Source of the DNA: Bacteroidota bacterium
GTDB lineage: Bacteria > Bacteroidota > Bacteroidia > Palsa-965
Direction: 5' to 3'
NCBI GenBank assembly: GCA_020402865.1
Contig: JADBYT010000002.1
Location: forward strand, 372,001 to 436,000
DNA: 64,000 bases
Shown here: piece by piece, positions 18,530-26,159 of the stretch
Numbering within the stretch: position 1 is the first letter of the stretch
How the letters are laid out: every line of letters starts with the position of its first letter
Program-made: the position numbers and the translations under genes
The notes under the pieces: model-generated
Seen by the model: only the letters and a program-made list of their open reading frames with translations
Told to the model about the DNA's origin: nothing
Database searches by the model: none

Positions 18530-20839
18530 TTAGTCGAGTGCTTTCCGGTTGAAAATAATGTAGCCGAAGTGGAAGAGGAGGCTGAATGGCTGCGGCTGGT
18601 TGTTGCTGTAATGATTAATACTGAAACTAACCGGTCCGAGCGGCGAATGCCAGACAAGAGCAGCCATTGCAATGTAATTAAAGTCATCTATGCTTATCGG
18701 AGCAGCATACGCGGCTGTATTGTCGGCTTGCTGAATGATGGCCTGATAAGGCATAAAGGCATAACCTTCGAGACGAATGTCGAGCGTTTTGCGCAACAGG
18801 AAAATACTTTTCAGACCAACAGCTGCGAACTGGTGTGCTCTGAACTGCGGAAGAAAATACGTGCGGCTTTCAGGTGTTGGCTGAAATTCAGGCGCACTAA
18901 GCATGGTTGCCGTATAATTGCTGAAGAACGGCTGTGAGGAGTACACCGCCTCGCCCATGAAGCCCAGTCGCCAGCGCCCGCGCTCTTTGAAATATGTATC
19001 GTATGTAACTCTGAACTGAATCCAGTTGTGAACGGTGCGGAAAGGTGTAGGAATTACAGCAGTGGTGCCCGGTATGTACAATTCCTCTCCCTGTATGAAG
19101 CGAGCGCGAAATGCAAAATAAGTTCCTTGAGAAGCATATTGCTTGCGGTTTAACGTATTGCGCTCATAAAAGATACGGGTAGAACCTACGGTAAAGTCGG
19201 TGCGGTCAACCGTATCAGCCGATGTAAAATCATCTGTTTGGTAATACAGATCGCGGTTAAACGACAGGCTTACGCCAATAACAAAGCGCCCTTTGTTGCG
19301 TACCGGAATACCAGCGTTTATTTCGCTCATCCGGTCGAGGTGGATAAGGTAAGCAGGCTTAGTATCTTCGAAAAATGCCGGGCTGCTTCGGAAGTAATCA
19401 AGACGGTTCCAGGTAAAACCTGGTTCGAGATAAATAAGCAACCGCGAGGGGAAATCAATACGTGCGGCAATGCGTGCCGAGCTGTAGAGTTTTCCGAAAT
19501 ATACATTGCCATACAAACTGGTTGACGGGTTGCCGAGAAAATTGTATTGCAAGCCGATGAAGCCCATATTAATCGGGCGATTGGAGAAGTTGCCGCCAAA
19601 CTGTGTAAATAACTTGCGCTCCTTTTTTATCGTCAGACTTAAATCATAGTAGCCGCTGTTTTTATTGTAGGTAGCTTTCGGGAAAAGCTGCATTATTTTA
19701 TCGTCGGCTGCAAGGCGCATGTAACCGGGCTTCAGCGCATCTATTGAAATGTATTCGCCCGGACGGCGGAGCAAACGGTTGATGTAAATACGCTGATTTT
19801 TTTTAAGGCCCGCCCCTTGAATTTCAATCCTGTCGAAAACAATGTTTGGTTTTTTGGCTTTGAAAATGGCGCGACGACGAGCAAGATCATTACTGTTACT
19901 TCGCCTATTTATCTGGATTTTTATTTCACTCATGCGGCGTTTCGTGGCCACATAACCGCTGTCAATTACCCGCTGCGCATCATCAAATTCAAAGAGTCCG
20001 ATCCAGTCTGCATCAGGTTCTACCACAACGCCGTTTTCGCATTTCGGATCAAAATCGGTGCGGCTGGTGAGCATGGCGCGTATCTGCGAAACCAGATTAT
20101 CTTCATCCGGATTCGGAAATGCTGTGGCCACATTGCTTCCCACAATAAAATCGGGGAAGAAATCAGTGTACATCACATTACTCGGGAAATTGTTGTACAG
20201 CCCGCCGTCGAAAAGCAGTTTGCCGTTTACGCGAATTGGTTTGAGATAAAAAGGATACGACATGGAGGCGCGTACTGATTCTCCAAGATCACCGTTGCGG
20301 AATACAACCGATTGTTTCGAGGCAATATCAGAAGCCACGCAGCGGAACGGAATAAACAAACTGTCGAAGTTGCCTCCTGATGCAGCCGTAGCGCCCGCTG
20401 TCATTTGCATCAGCCCGAAATCAATTTGTACCGGCGAAATTACGTTTGTAGGTAAACTGGTGGAAAGCGTAGTGTCCACAGAAAGTTTGAACGTAATCCA
20501 CGAGGCATTATCGTCTTTGCGTTTGAAGTAAAAAATATCGTCGGCTTTAATTGTGCCCGTGGCCCAGTTGCGGAAATCTTCGGTTAAAATCAGTGCTTCA
20601 ATTTCTGCCGGCGAATAACCAATCGAGTAGAGGCAACCCACCAGTGCACCCATTGAAGTGCCGCAGATATAATCAATCGGAATACTGTCTTCTTCAAGCG
20701 CCTTGAGTACCCCGATATGCGCCAGCCCCGATGCGCCTCCGCCACTCAGTACCACTCCCACTTTCTCGTTTTGCGCAGCAAGAAACTGCTGGCACATCAA
20801 TGCTAACAAAACAAAACAAATACGCAACTGGCTGAACAT
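18530..20839 (-). CDS. Patatin-like phospholipase with POTRA-like and outer-membrane barrel domains
   Basis: A 769-residue envelope protein of the PlpD/type Vd type. A signal peptide (1-22) precedes a patatin domain of about 25-320 with the oxyanion hole GGGASGLAHIG (33-43), nucleophile Ser62 in GTSMG and catalytic Asp211 in DGG. Residues about 335-400 look like one POTRA-like module (IVFDRIEIQGAGLKKNQRI). From about 410 to the end is a beta-rich barrel finishing with an aromatic strand. The catalytic dyad is intact, so it should be an active lipid acyl hydrolase at or across the outer membrane. Start ATG 20839 gives a good signal peptide. It is not in an operon with the arg genes. Confidence 0.88.
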   Translation of the reverse strand: MFSQLRICFVLLALMCQQFLAAQNEKVGVVLSGGGASGLAHIGVLKALEEDSIPIDYICGTSMGALVGCLYSIGYSPAEIEALILTEDFRNWATGTIKADDIFYFKRKDDNASWITFKLSVDTTLSTSLPTNVISPVQIDFGLMQMTAGATAASGGNFDSLFIPFRCVASDIASKQSVVFRNGDLGESVRASMSYPFYLKPIRVNGKLLFDGGLYNNFPSNVMYTDFFPDFIVGSNVATAFPNPDEDNLVSQIRAMLTSRTDFDPKCENGVVVEPDADWIGLFEFDDAQRVIDSGYVATKRRMSEIKIQINRRSNSNDLARRRAIFKAKKPNIVFDRIEIQGAGLKKNQRIYINRLLRRPGEYISIDALKPGYMRLAADDKIMQLFPKATYNKNSGYYDLSLTIKKERKLFTQFGGNFSNRPINMGFIGLQYNFLGNPSTSLYGNVYFGKLYSSARIAARIDFPSRLLIYLEPGFTWNRLDYFRSSPAFFEDTKPAYLIHLDRMSEINAGIPVRNKGRFVIGVSLSFNRDLYYQTDDFTSADTVDRTDFTVGSTRIFYERNTLNRKQYASQGTYFAFRARFIQGEELYIPGTTAVIPTPFRTVHNWIQFRVTYDTYFKERGRWRLGFMGEAVYSSQPFFSNYTATMLSAPEFQPTPESRTYFLPQFRAHQFAAVGLKSIFLLRKTLDIRLEGYAFMPYQAIIQQADNTAAYAAPISIDDFNYIAMAALVWHSPLGPVSFSINHYSNNQPQPFSLLFHFGYIIFNRKALD

Positions 20840-20884
20840 AGGGTTAAAGATAATGAATGTTGGGCGGCTAATTTTAAGCTGATG

Positions 20885-21679
20885 TTAAGGCCGGATAAGT
20901 TCCCTGAAATAAGCAGGCGCCAGCCGCAGCCGAGAACCATACCACGAAAAAAGTTCTCCGTCAACAAGTTTTATTTCGGCGTGCGGGCAAATTGCGTGTA
21001 ATTCGGCAATGTGCGCTTCTTTAAACGGGTAAGGCTCAGACGAAAGCAAGAGCACTTCAGGATTTGCGGCTTGCAGCATTTCGGCAGTTACTTCGGGGTA
21101 CCGCGAATGACTGTTGGCAAATACATTTTTCAGGCTGCAATAGTTCAGCATTTCATCAATAAACGTGTGTTGTCCGGCTACCATCCACGGATTTCGCCAA
21201 ATAAAATAAGCCACGCGCCGGGTGTTGGGGTGATTATTTTCCAGCATTGAAAATCCGTTCCGAATTTCGAGTCTTAATTCCTCCGCCTGCGTGGTTCGCT
21301 GCGTAATTTGCCCGATTGAGCTAATCATGCGCAATGCATCAGCGAGTCCGTAAATGTCACTCATCCACACCGGATAAAGCTGCATGAGCTGTTCCATCTG
21401 CACTTTATCATTTTCCTCTTTGTTGCCGATAATCAGATCGGGTTTCAAGGCGGCAATTTTTTTAAAGTCGTACTGCTTGGTGCCGCCCACACGAGGCTTG
21501 TTTCTGAACCAGTGTTCGGGATGAATGCAGAATTTTGTAATGCCCGCAACTTCTTCATCCAATCCGAGGTGTGCGAGCAGTTCGGTTTGAGAGGGTACGA
21601 GTGAAATGATACGACGGGGGCGCTGCATCAGTGTGATGCTGCGCCCCATCATATCGGTTATTGTAGCCGGAAATTCCAT
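20885..21679 (-). CDS. BtuF-like helical-backbone metal-receptor protein without signal peptide
   Basis: A 264-residue class III periplasmic-binding fold protein (PF01497 type) related to cobalamin/iron-complex receptors. Evidence is the N-terminal IISLVPSQTELLAHLGL, GITKFCIHP and the GGTKQYDFKKIAALKPDLII region. Unlike true BtuF it starts directly at the mature fold (MEFPATITDMMGR) with no signal peptide or lipobox, so it is predicted to be cytoplasmic unless the start is mis-set. No upstream start is possible, since the cystathionine beta-synthase stop is three bases away. The two are co-transcribed. The ligand is unknown, and no transporter genes lie nearby. Confidence 0.78.
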   Translation of the reverse strand: MEFPATITDMMGRSITLMQRPRRIISLVPSQTELLAHLGLDEEVAGITKFCIHPEHWFRNKPRVGGTKQYDFKKIAALKPDLIIGNKEENDKVQMEQLMQLYPVWMSDIYGLADALRMISSIGQITQRTTQAEELRLEIRNGFSMLENNHPNTRRVAYFIWRNPWMVAGQHTFIDEMLNYCSLKNVFANSHSRYPEVTAEMLQAANPEVLLLSSEPYPFKEAHIAELHAICPHAEIKLVDGELFSWYGSRLRLAPAYFRELIRP

Positions 21680-21682
21680 GGC

Positions 21683-23062
21683 TTACACCATTGCACGCAT
21701 AATGTCGTGGCGGGTGATAATGTAGGTATTGTCGGTTTTAAAATCGCGCACAAGTACAGCGGGATTCTCGGCGGTAATCATGCCAGAGAGCGATTCAACC
21801 GGGGTGGAGCTGTCCACAAACGGAAACGCAGGCTGCATGAGTTGGTCGAGTGTAAGCTGCTTGGCTTCGGGGCCTTGCATGAGTTTATTTACCACGATTT
21901 GCTCGCTGAGTGAGCCCACGATGCGGCCGCCGTCGGTTACCGGAATCTGCGAGTAGTCGTTGGCGCTCATAATTTTTGCCGCCGTTTCAAGCGTATCACT
22001 TACTGAAAGCGTTTGCAGCGGCGCCGATTTTACTGCGGCCACAAGGTCGTTTGCCGTCATGCCGGTGCGGTCAAGATATCCTTTCTCGCGCATCCAGTCG
22101 TCGTTAAACATTTTACCCAGGTAGCGTGTGCCATGATCGTGGAAAATAACCACTACCACATCACCCTCTTTAAAATTGTGTGCAAGCTGCAAAAGTCCGG
22201 CCATAGCCGAACCGGCAGAGTTACCTGCAAAAATGCCTTCCTCGCGCGAAATACGGCGGGTCATCACTGCCGCATCTTTATCGGTTACTTTTTCGAACTG
22301 ATCAATCAGATCAAAGTTTACATTTTGCGGCAGAAAATCTTCACCAATGCCTTCGGTTACATACGGGTAAATTTCATTTTTATCGAAAATGCCCGTTTCC
22401 TTGTATTTCTTAAACACGGATCCGTAGGTATCAATGCCCCAGATTTTGATGTCCGGATTTTTTTCTTTCAGGTATTTTGCCGTGCCGCAAATGGTGCCGC
22501 CGGTGCCCACGCCTACTACAAGGTGCGTGATTTTACCTTCGGTTTGTTCCCAGAGTTCGGGGCCGGTACTTTCGTAGTGCGCCTGTGCATTTGAGGGATT
22601 GTCGTACTGGTTGGGTTTCCAGGAGTTTGGTACTTCGCGTTCGAGGCGCGATGACACGGAGTAGTAAGAGCGCGGATCTTCAGGGTCAACGTTTGTGGGG
22701 CATACAATTACTTCGGCACCAAAGGCTTTCAGCGCATCTACTTTTTCTTTCGATTGTTTATCGGTAGTGGTGAAAATACATTTGTAGCCTTTAATAATGG
22801 CTGCAATAGCCAGGCCCATGCCGGTGTTGCCCGAAGTGCCTTCGATAATGGTTCCGCCGGGTTTCAGGCGGCCGTCGCGTTCGGCATCTTCAATCATTTT
22901 CAAAGCCATACGGTCTTTGATGGAGTTGCCGGGGTTGAATGTTTCAACTTTGGCATACACTTTAGCCGCAGTGGCGTTTTTGGTAATGTTGTTGATGCGT
23001 ACCAGAGGTGTTTTACCTATGGTTTGAAGAATGTTTTCGAAAACAAGTTTTTCGGGTGTCAC
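21683..23062 (-). CDS. Cystathionine beta-synthase with C-terminal CBS domain pair
   Basis: PLP-dependent beta-replacement enzyme that condenses serine (or O-acetylserine) and homocysteine. The PLP lysine is in NPGNSIKDRMAL (about residue 50), the phosphate loop is GTSGNTGMG, and the GVGTGGT motif is present. Two CBS motifs (about 335-455) form a regulatory Bateman module, as in eukaryotic-type CBS. There is no ATG near the start. GTG 23062 gives the normal N-terminus just before ENILQTIGKTPLV. A TTG at 23089 is possible but lies inside a sequence matching the Bacteroidota -7 promoter element (23087-23094). It forms an operon with the BtuF-like gene. Confidence 0.88.
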   Translation of the reverse strand: MTPEKLVFENILQTIGKTPLVRINNITKNATAAKVYAKVETFNPGNSIKDRMALKMIEDAERDGRLKPGGTIIEGTSGNTGMGLAIAAIIKGYKCIFTTTDKQSKEKVDALKAFGAEVIVCPTNVDPEDPRSYYSVSSRLEREVPNSWKPNQYDNPSNAQAHYESTGPELWEQTEGKITHLVVGVGTGGTICGTAKYLKEKNPDIKIWGIDTYGSVFKKYKETGIFDKNEIYPYVTEGIGEDFLPQNVNFDLIDQFEKVTDKDAAVMTRRISREEGIFAGNSAGSAMAGLLQLAHNFKEGDVVVVIFHDHGTRYLGKMFNDDWMREKGYLDRTGMTANDLVAAVKSAPLQTLSVSDTLETAAKIMSANDYSQIPVTDGGRIVGSLSEQIVVNKLMQGPEAKQLTLDQLMQPAFPFVDSSTPVESLSGMITAENPAVLVRDFKTDNTYIITRHDIMRAMV

Positions 23063-23086
23063 AGTTTGGCAGGTTTTGGAACGGGG

Positions 23087-23094
23087 CAAAGGTA
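23087..23094 (-). promoter_or_regulatory. Candidate -7 promoter element for cystathionine beta-synthase
   Basis: The minus strand reads TACCTTTG, an exact match to the Bacteroidota -7 consensus TAnnTTTG, 24 bases before the GTG start. No clear TTG -33 element lies at the usual distance. Exact 8-mers of this form are expected by chance tens of times in 64 kb, so position is the main support. Confidence 0.35.
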
Positions 23095-23134
23095 AGGTTT
23101 TAGCCCCGGTGTTTAAGTTGTTTTCCTGCTCTTT

Positions 23135-24073
23135 TCATAATCCTAATCTGGCCATCCGAGTTTCAATTAATTCGGCAAACTGTTGTTGCATGGGGGGGCT
23201 TAGGAAACTCCGGCTTATACATTCCAGCCATGCGTTTTTTGCACGGCTCATTTTTTCGAATATGTTTTCCTGTTGTTTGATGTTTAGTTGTGCGTTGTGG
23301 AATGCCGCTTCAAAGTCGCTTCGTTTTAGTTTTGTTTTCCGCGCATTTAGTGTGAGCGCCGTTTCTTCCTTATCATCAGGATTCACAAGCGTGGTGGCCA
23401 CAAGATCGTATGCGGGCGACAGCACAAATTCTCCTCCTTTGCGTTGCAGCAGCGAAAAATTTTTCAGGTGCATATCGGCATTGCCTGTGAGAAAGCTAAA
23501 CAACACAATCTCATAGAAATTCACAATGTCAAGTCCGGGCTGAGCCGAGTATTTATTTATTGCTTTTGCAATCTGTTCGTAAGAGCCTCTGTATTTATGC
23601 TCGGTTAAACGTTCGGTGAGCTGGCACATGTCTTCCATGTGTACCGTTTCTTTTTTGCTTCTGTCCACACGTTTTGTAATGTAACTGAGTTCACCCGATT
23701 GCAGGCGAATCAAACAATGCGGTACGGTAATTATTCCTGCAATTTCGGCAAGGTGCATGGTTACATCTTCCACCTCGGGCAGTTGCGGATAATATTGCGC
23801 AGGTGGTTTCAGAATATAATTCCCCCACAAACCCACCAATGTGAGTTTTCGCACGCCTGTTTCGCTTTTGCCGATATTGAGCGATAGTTTGGGCTGCACA
23901 CCGGTTACGGTAATCTGGCTTTTGATAATTTCTTCGGCTAATTGCTGCATATCCTCTGCCGAGTATTCAAGCTGCGGCGGAATTTCTGTGCCGAACATTT
24001 TCTTGCTGCACCGCGCATGAAAATCGGTTTCGCCATTTTCTAACAACTGATAACAATACAAACATTTACGCAT
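23135..24073 (-). CDS. hipT: HipT-type serine/threonine kinase toxin (HipA kinase core)
   Basis: A 312-residue kinase equivalent to HipA without its N-terminal subdomain. It begins with a zinc-ribbon-like CLYC (4-7) plus HARC (19-22). A glycine-rich loop TVTGVQPKLSL (55-65) follows, then catalytic Asp200 in GNADMHLKN and the metal-binding Asp223 in SPAYDL. In Escherichia coli HipT, kinase activity is controlled by autophosphorylation of two serines (SxS) just before the loop. Here the same place reads Thr55-Val-Thr57. The catalytic residues are intact, so it should be an active toxin kinase. TrpS is the target of the E. coli protein; the target here is unknown. Overlaps hipS by 8 bases. Confidence 0.87.
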   Translation of the reverse strand: MRKCLYCYQLLENGETDFHARCSKKMFGTEIPPQLEYSAEDMQQLAEEIIKSQITVTGVQPKLSLNIGKSETGVRKLTLVGLWGNYILKPPAQYYPQLPEVEDVTMHLAEIAGIITVPHCLIRLQSGELSYITKRVDRSKKETVHMEDMCQLTERLTEHKYRGSYEQIAKAINKYSAQPGLDIVNFYEIVLFSFLTGNADMHLKNFSLLQRKGGEFVLSPAYDLVATTLVNPDDKEETALTLNARKTKLKRSDFEAAFHNAQLNIKQQENIFEKMSRAKNAWLECISRSFLSPPMQQQFAELIETRMARLGL

Positions 24074-24398
24074 TGCCTGCAGTTGTTAATGGGTGAACGG
24101 AAACTGCACCAATACAATCCTTGCAGCAGGCCAGCAACAAGCCCATTCTGTCGCGCGGATTGAGTTTCCAGTTTTTTTCGGCAATATCCAGTAACCATCC
24201 TTCAGGAATCAGTCCATCGAAAAAAGGGAAAAGTATATTGCTGTTAAATGCTGCTTTTTGAAGCGGAAGTGTTTTGCTTATTGGCACAGCCGAATCGGAG
24301 AGGAGGTAGTTTTGGTCGTACACAAACAGGTATCCGTTCTCATCTTCGGTGAGAATTCCTGCGCGCTTATCGCCAAATTTTATTTCGGCCTGCCTCAT
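24066..24398 (-). CDS. hipS: HipS-type antitoxin (HipA N-terminal subdomain 1)
   Basis: A 110-residue protein matching the HipA N-terminal subdomain 1. The features are the initial beta-strand region AGILTEDENGYLFVYD, the SDSAVPISKTLPL segment, then FFDGLIPEGWLL and NPRDRMGLLLACCKDCIGAVSV. As a separate gene between hipB and hipT it corresponds to HipS of the tripartite HipBST system. In that system the small protein rather than HipB has been shown to counteract the kinase. It starts one base after the hipB stop and overlaps hipT by 8 bases, giving tight coupling. Confidence 0.85.
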   Translation of the reverse strand: MRQAEIKFGDKRAGILTEDENGYLFVYDQNYLLSDSAVPISKTLPLQKAAFNSNILFPFFDGLIPEGWLLDIAEKNWKLNPRDRMGLLLACCKDCIGAVSVHPLTTAGNA

Positions 24399-24399
24399 G

Positions 24400-24612
24400 C
24401 TAATCTTCGTTTCCGGTATTGTCTGCTTTTACTGCACCTAATTTCAAACCAAACAAACTGAGCACCTGATTGATCTTGTCTAATCTCAGCGTTTCTTTGC
24501 CCTGCTCCAGATCGCGGATAAAACGCAGCCCTACACCGGCTTTTTTCGCCAGTGCTTCCTGTGTGAGTTTTGCAGCCTTTCGGTGCTGTTTCGTGAGCGC
24601 TCCTAAATTCAT
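24400..24612 (-). CDS. hipB: HipB-type HTH transcriptional repressor
   Basis: A 70-residue XRE/Cro family helix-turn-helix protein. The HTH is LTQEALAKKAGVGLRFIRDLE (about residues 16-36), followed by a dimerisation helix. It is first in the hipB-hipS-hipT operon. Four near-identical palindromes lie immediately upstream, starting two bases from its ATG, and are the natural operators, so autorepression is expected. In two-gene HipBA systems HipB is also the antitoxin; in three-gene systems this role moves partly to HipS. Confidence 0.88.
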   Translation of the reverse strand: MNLGALTKQHRKAAKLTQEALAKKAGVGLRFIRDLEQGKETLRLDKINQVLSLFGLKLGAVKADNTGNED

Positions 24613-24613
24613 G

Positions 24614-24756
24614 TTATACCTGATCGGGTATAAAAATAGTAAAAATTATTCGTATTATACCTGATCGGGTGTAATATTTTCTATAATCCCTTAAACTATA
24701 CCTGAAAGGGTATAATTTAGTTAAATTCCGTTCTAATTATACCTGAACAGGTATAG
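24614..24756 (-). promoter_or_regulatory. Four 20-bp palindromic operators at exact 41-bp spacing
   Basis: Boxes at 24614-24633, 24655-24674, 24696-24715 and 24737-24756 share the pattern TTATACCTGAnnnGGTATAA. The start-to-start distance is 41 bp each time, about four helical turns, so bound dimers would lie on nearly the same DNA face. The outermost box 1 is two bases from the hipB start codon. Boxes 1 and 2 have an ATC/G centre, box 3 AAG/G and box 4 ACA/G. The arrangement is direct sequence evidence; binding by HipB is inferred from HipB family behaviour. Confidence 0.85.
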
Positions 24757-24839
24757 TTTTATACGTGCGGGATCATGAAACTGCGTCGCATGATTTATTA
24801 CCACAAACAGGTAAACGTATGCGAAACGGAAGTATAAAA

Positions 24840-26087
24840 TCAGCTGAAACGAATGGCTTTTACCGGCGAAATACGGCTTACTACCAGCGCCGGAAGCAGC
24901 AGCGCCACCTGGCACAGTACAAAAGTAGCGGCGTTCACGGCCAGCACCTGCCACCATTCAATATATATGGGTACAGCACTGAGGTAGTAGGAGGCTTCGT
25001 CGAGTTTGGCAATGCCGAATTGCTTTTGAAGCAGGCAGAGTCCGAGCCCGAGCACATTGCCAATGAGTATGCCCCAGCCAATGAGCCGCGAAGCGTGCAT
25101 CAGAAACACGCGCATAATCTGTTTGTCGGCCGCACCCATGGCTTTTAATATTCCAATCATTTGTGTGCGGTCGAGAATAAGAATGAGCAGCGCGGAGATC
25201 ATGTTAATCATGCTCACAAACAGCATGAGGGCAATAATGATAAGTGCATTTACATCAAGCACATCCAGCCACGAAAAAATCTGGGGCGTGAGTTCGCGGA
25301 TACTCTCGGCATATAAATTTACATCTATTTCTGTGCGTACCTGTTCGGCGGTGGCTTCAAGCTGGTTGAAATCATTTACAAGTACTTCAAAGCCGGCTAC
25401 TGCATTTCGGCTCCAGTTGTTGAGTTTTTGTACCTGACGAATGTCGCAAAGGATAAAGCGATCATCGAATCCGTCGGTTAATCCGGTTTCGTAAATGCCT
25501 GCCACAGTAAACGCGCGTTGGCGTGTGGCATTCTCGCGCAGGAAATACATTCGGAATTTGTCGCCTGTATTCAGTTTCAGCTTGTTGGCAATTACGCGCG
25601 AAATGAGCACTTCTGTAGATGTCGAATCAGCCTGTGCAGGCAGCGAAAGCAGGCGGCCTTCACGCAGGTTCTGGCTAAAAAAGCTCCAGTCGAAATCGCG
25701 GTCAATGCCTTTCAGTACCACGCCCGAAAGCTGATCACCTGCTTTAACAAGCCCTGCCTTGGTGGCATACACCTGAATATGGCGTATGTTAGGCTGCTGC
25801 TTCAGGGCTTCCACGCTGGGCTGAAAACGGTTCAGCGAGTCGGCCTCCAGCGATTCATTGCTGTCGTAGCCGGTAATCTGAATGTGTGAGCCAAAGCCGA
25901 TTACCTTTTTTCGGATTTCGCCCTGAAAGCCATTCATCACCGCCAGCGCCAGAAGCATTACCGCCAGTCCTACAGCAATACCGCCTACCGCTACGCGCAC
26001 AATAGGCCGCGAAATGCGGCCTGAGGCAGCAGCCTGAGAGGTCATGCGTTTGGAAATAAGCCGTTCAAAAAGCCAGCGTTCTGCCAT
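24840..26087 (-). CDS. ABC transporter permease, LolC/LolE (FtsX) family
   Basis: A 415-residue inner-membrane permease of the lipoprotein-releasing or MacB-like class. A transmembrane helix at about 28-50 is followed by a large periplasmic MacB-PCD-type domain (about 60-255). Three more helices lie near 275-300, 320-345 and 375-400, with the FtsX motif ILKAMGAADKQIMRVF near 305-320. The four-helix topology and length match LolC/E. No ATPase (LolD) gene is adjacent, so its partner must be elsewhere. It would extract lipoproteins from the inner membrane for transfer to the outer membrane. The start at 26087 is the only reasonable ATG. Confidence 0.85.
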   Translation of the reverse strand: MAERWLFERLISKRMTSQAAASGRISRPIVRVAVGGIAVGLAVMLLALAVMNGFQGEIRKKVIGFGSHIQITGYDSNESLEADSLNRFQPSVEALKQQPNIRHIQVYATKAGLVKAGDQLSGVVLKGIDRDFDWSFFSQNLREGRLLSLPAQADSTSTEVLISRVIANKLKLNTGDKFRMYFLRENATRQRAFTVAGIYETGLTDGFDDRFILCDIRQVQKLNNWSRNAVAGFEVLVNDFNQLEATAEQVRTEIDVNLYAESIRELTPQIFSWLDVLDVNALIIIALMLFVSMINMISALLILILDRTQMIGILKAMGAADKQIMRVFLMHASRLIGWGILIGNVLGLGLCLLQKQFGIAKLDEASYYLSAVPIYIEWWQVLAVNAATFVLCQVALLLPALVVSRISPVKAIRFS

Positions 26088-26159
26088 ACGCGGGTAAAAA
26101 TACGGTTTATCGGTGCAGAACGACGTGGGCAGGTTGCACGATTCTTGCTACTTTTCGCC

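Noticed and set aside
23063-23089. TTG start for cystathionine beta-synthase
   Set aside because: The TTG lies within a -7 promoter-like element, and the nine extra residues have no family support; GTG 23062 is preferred, though not proven.
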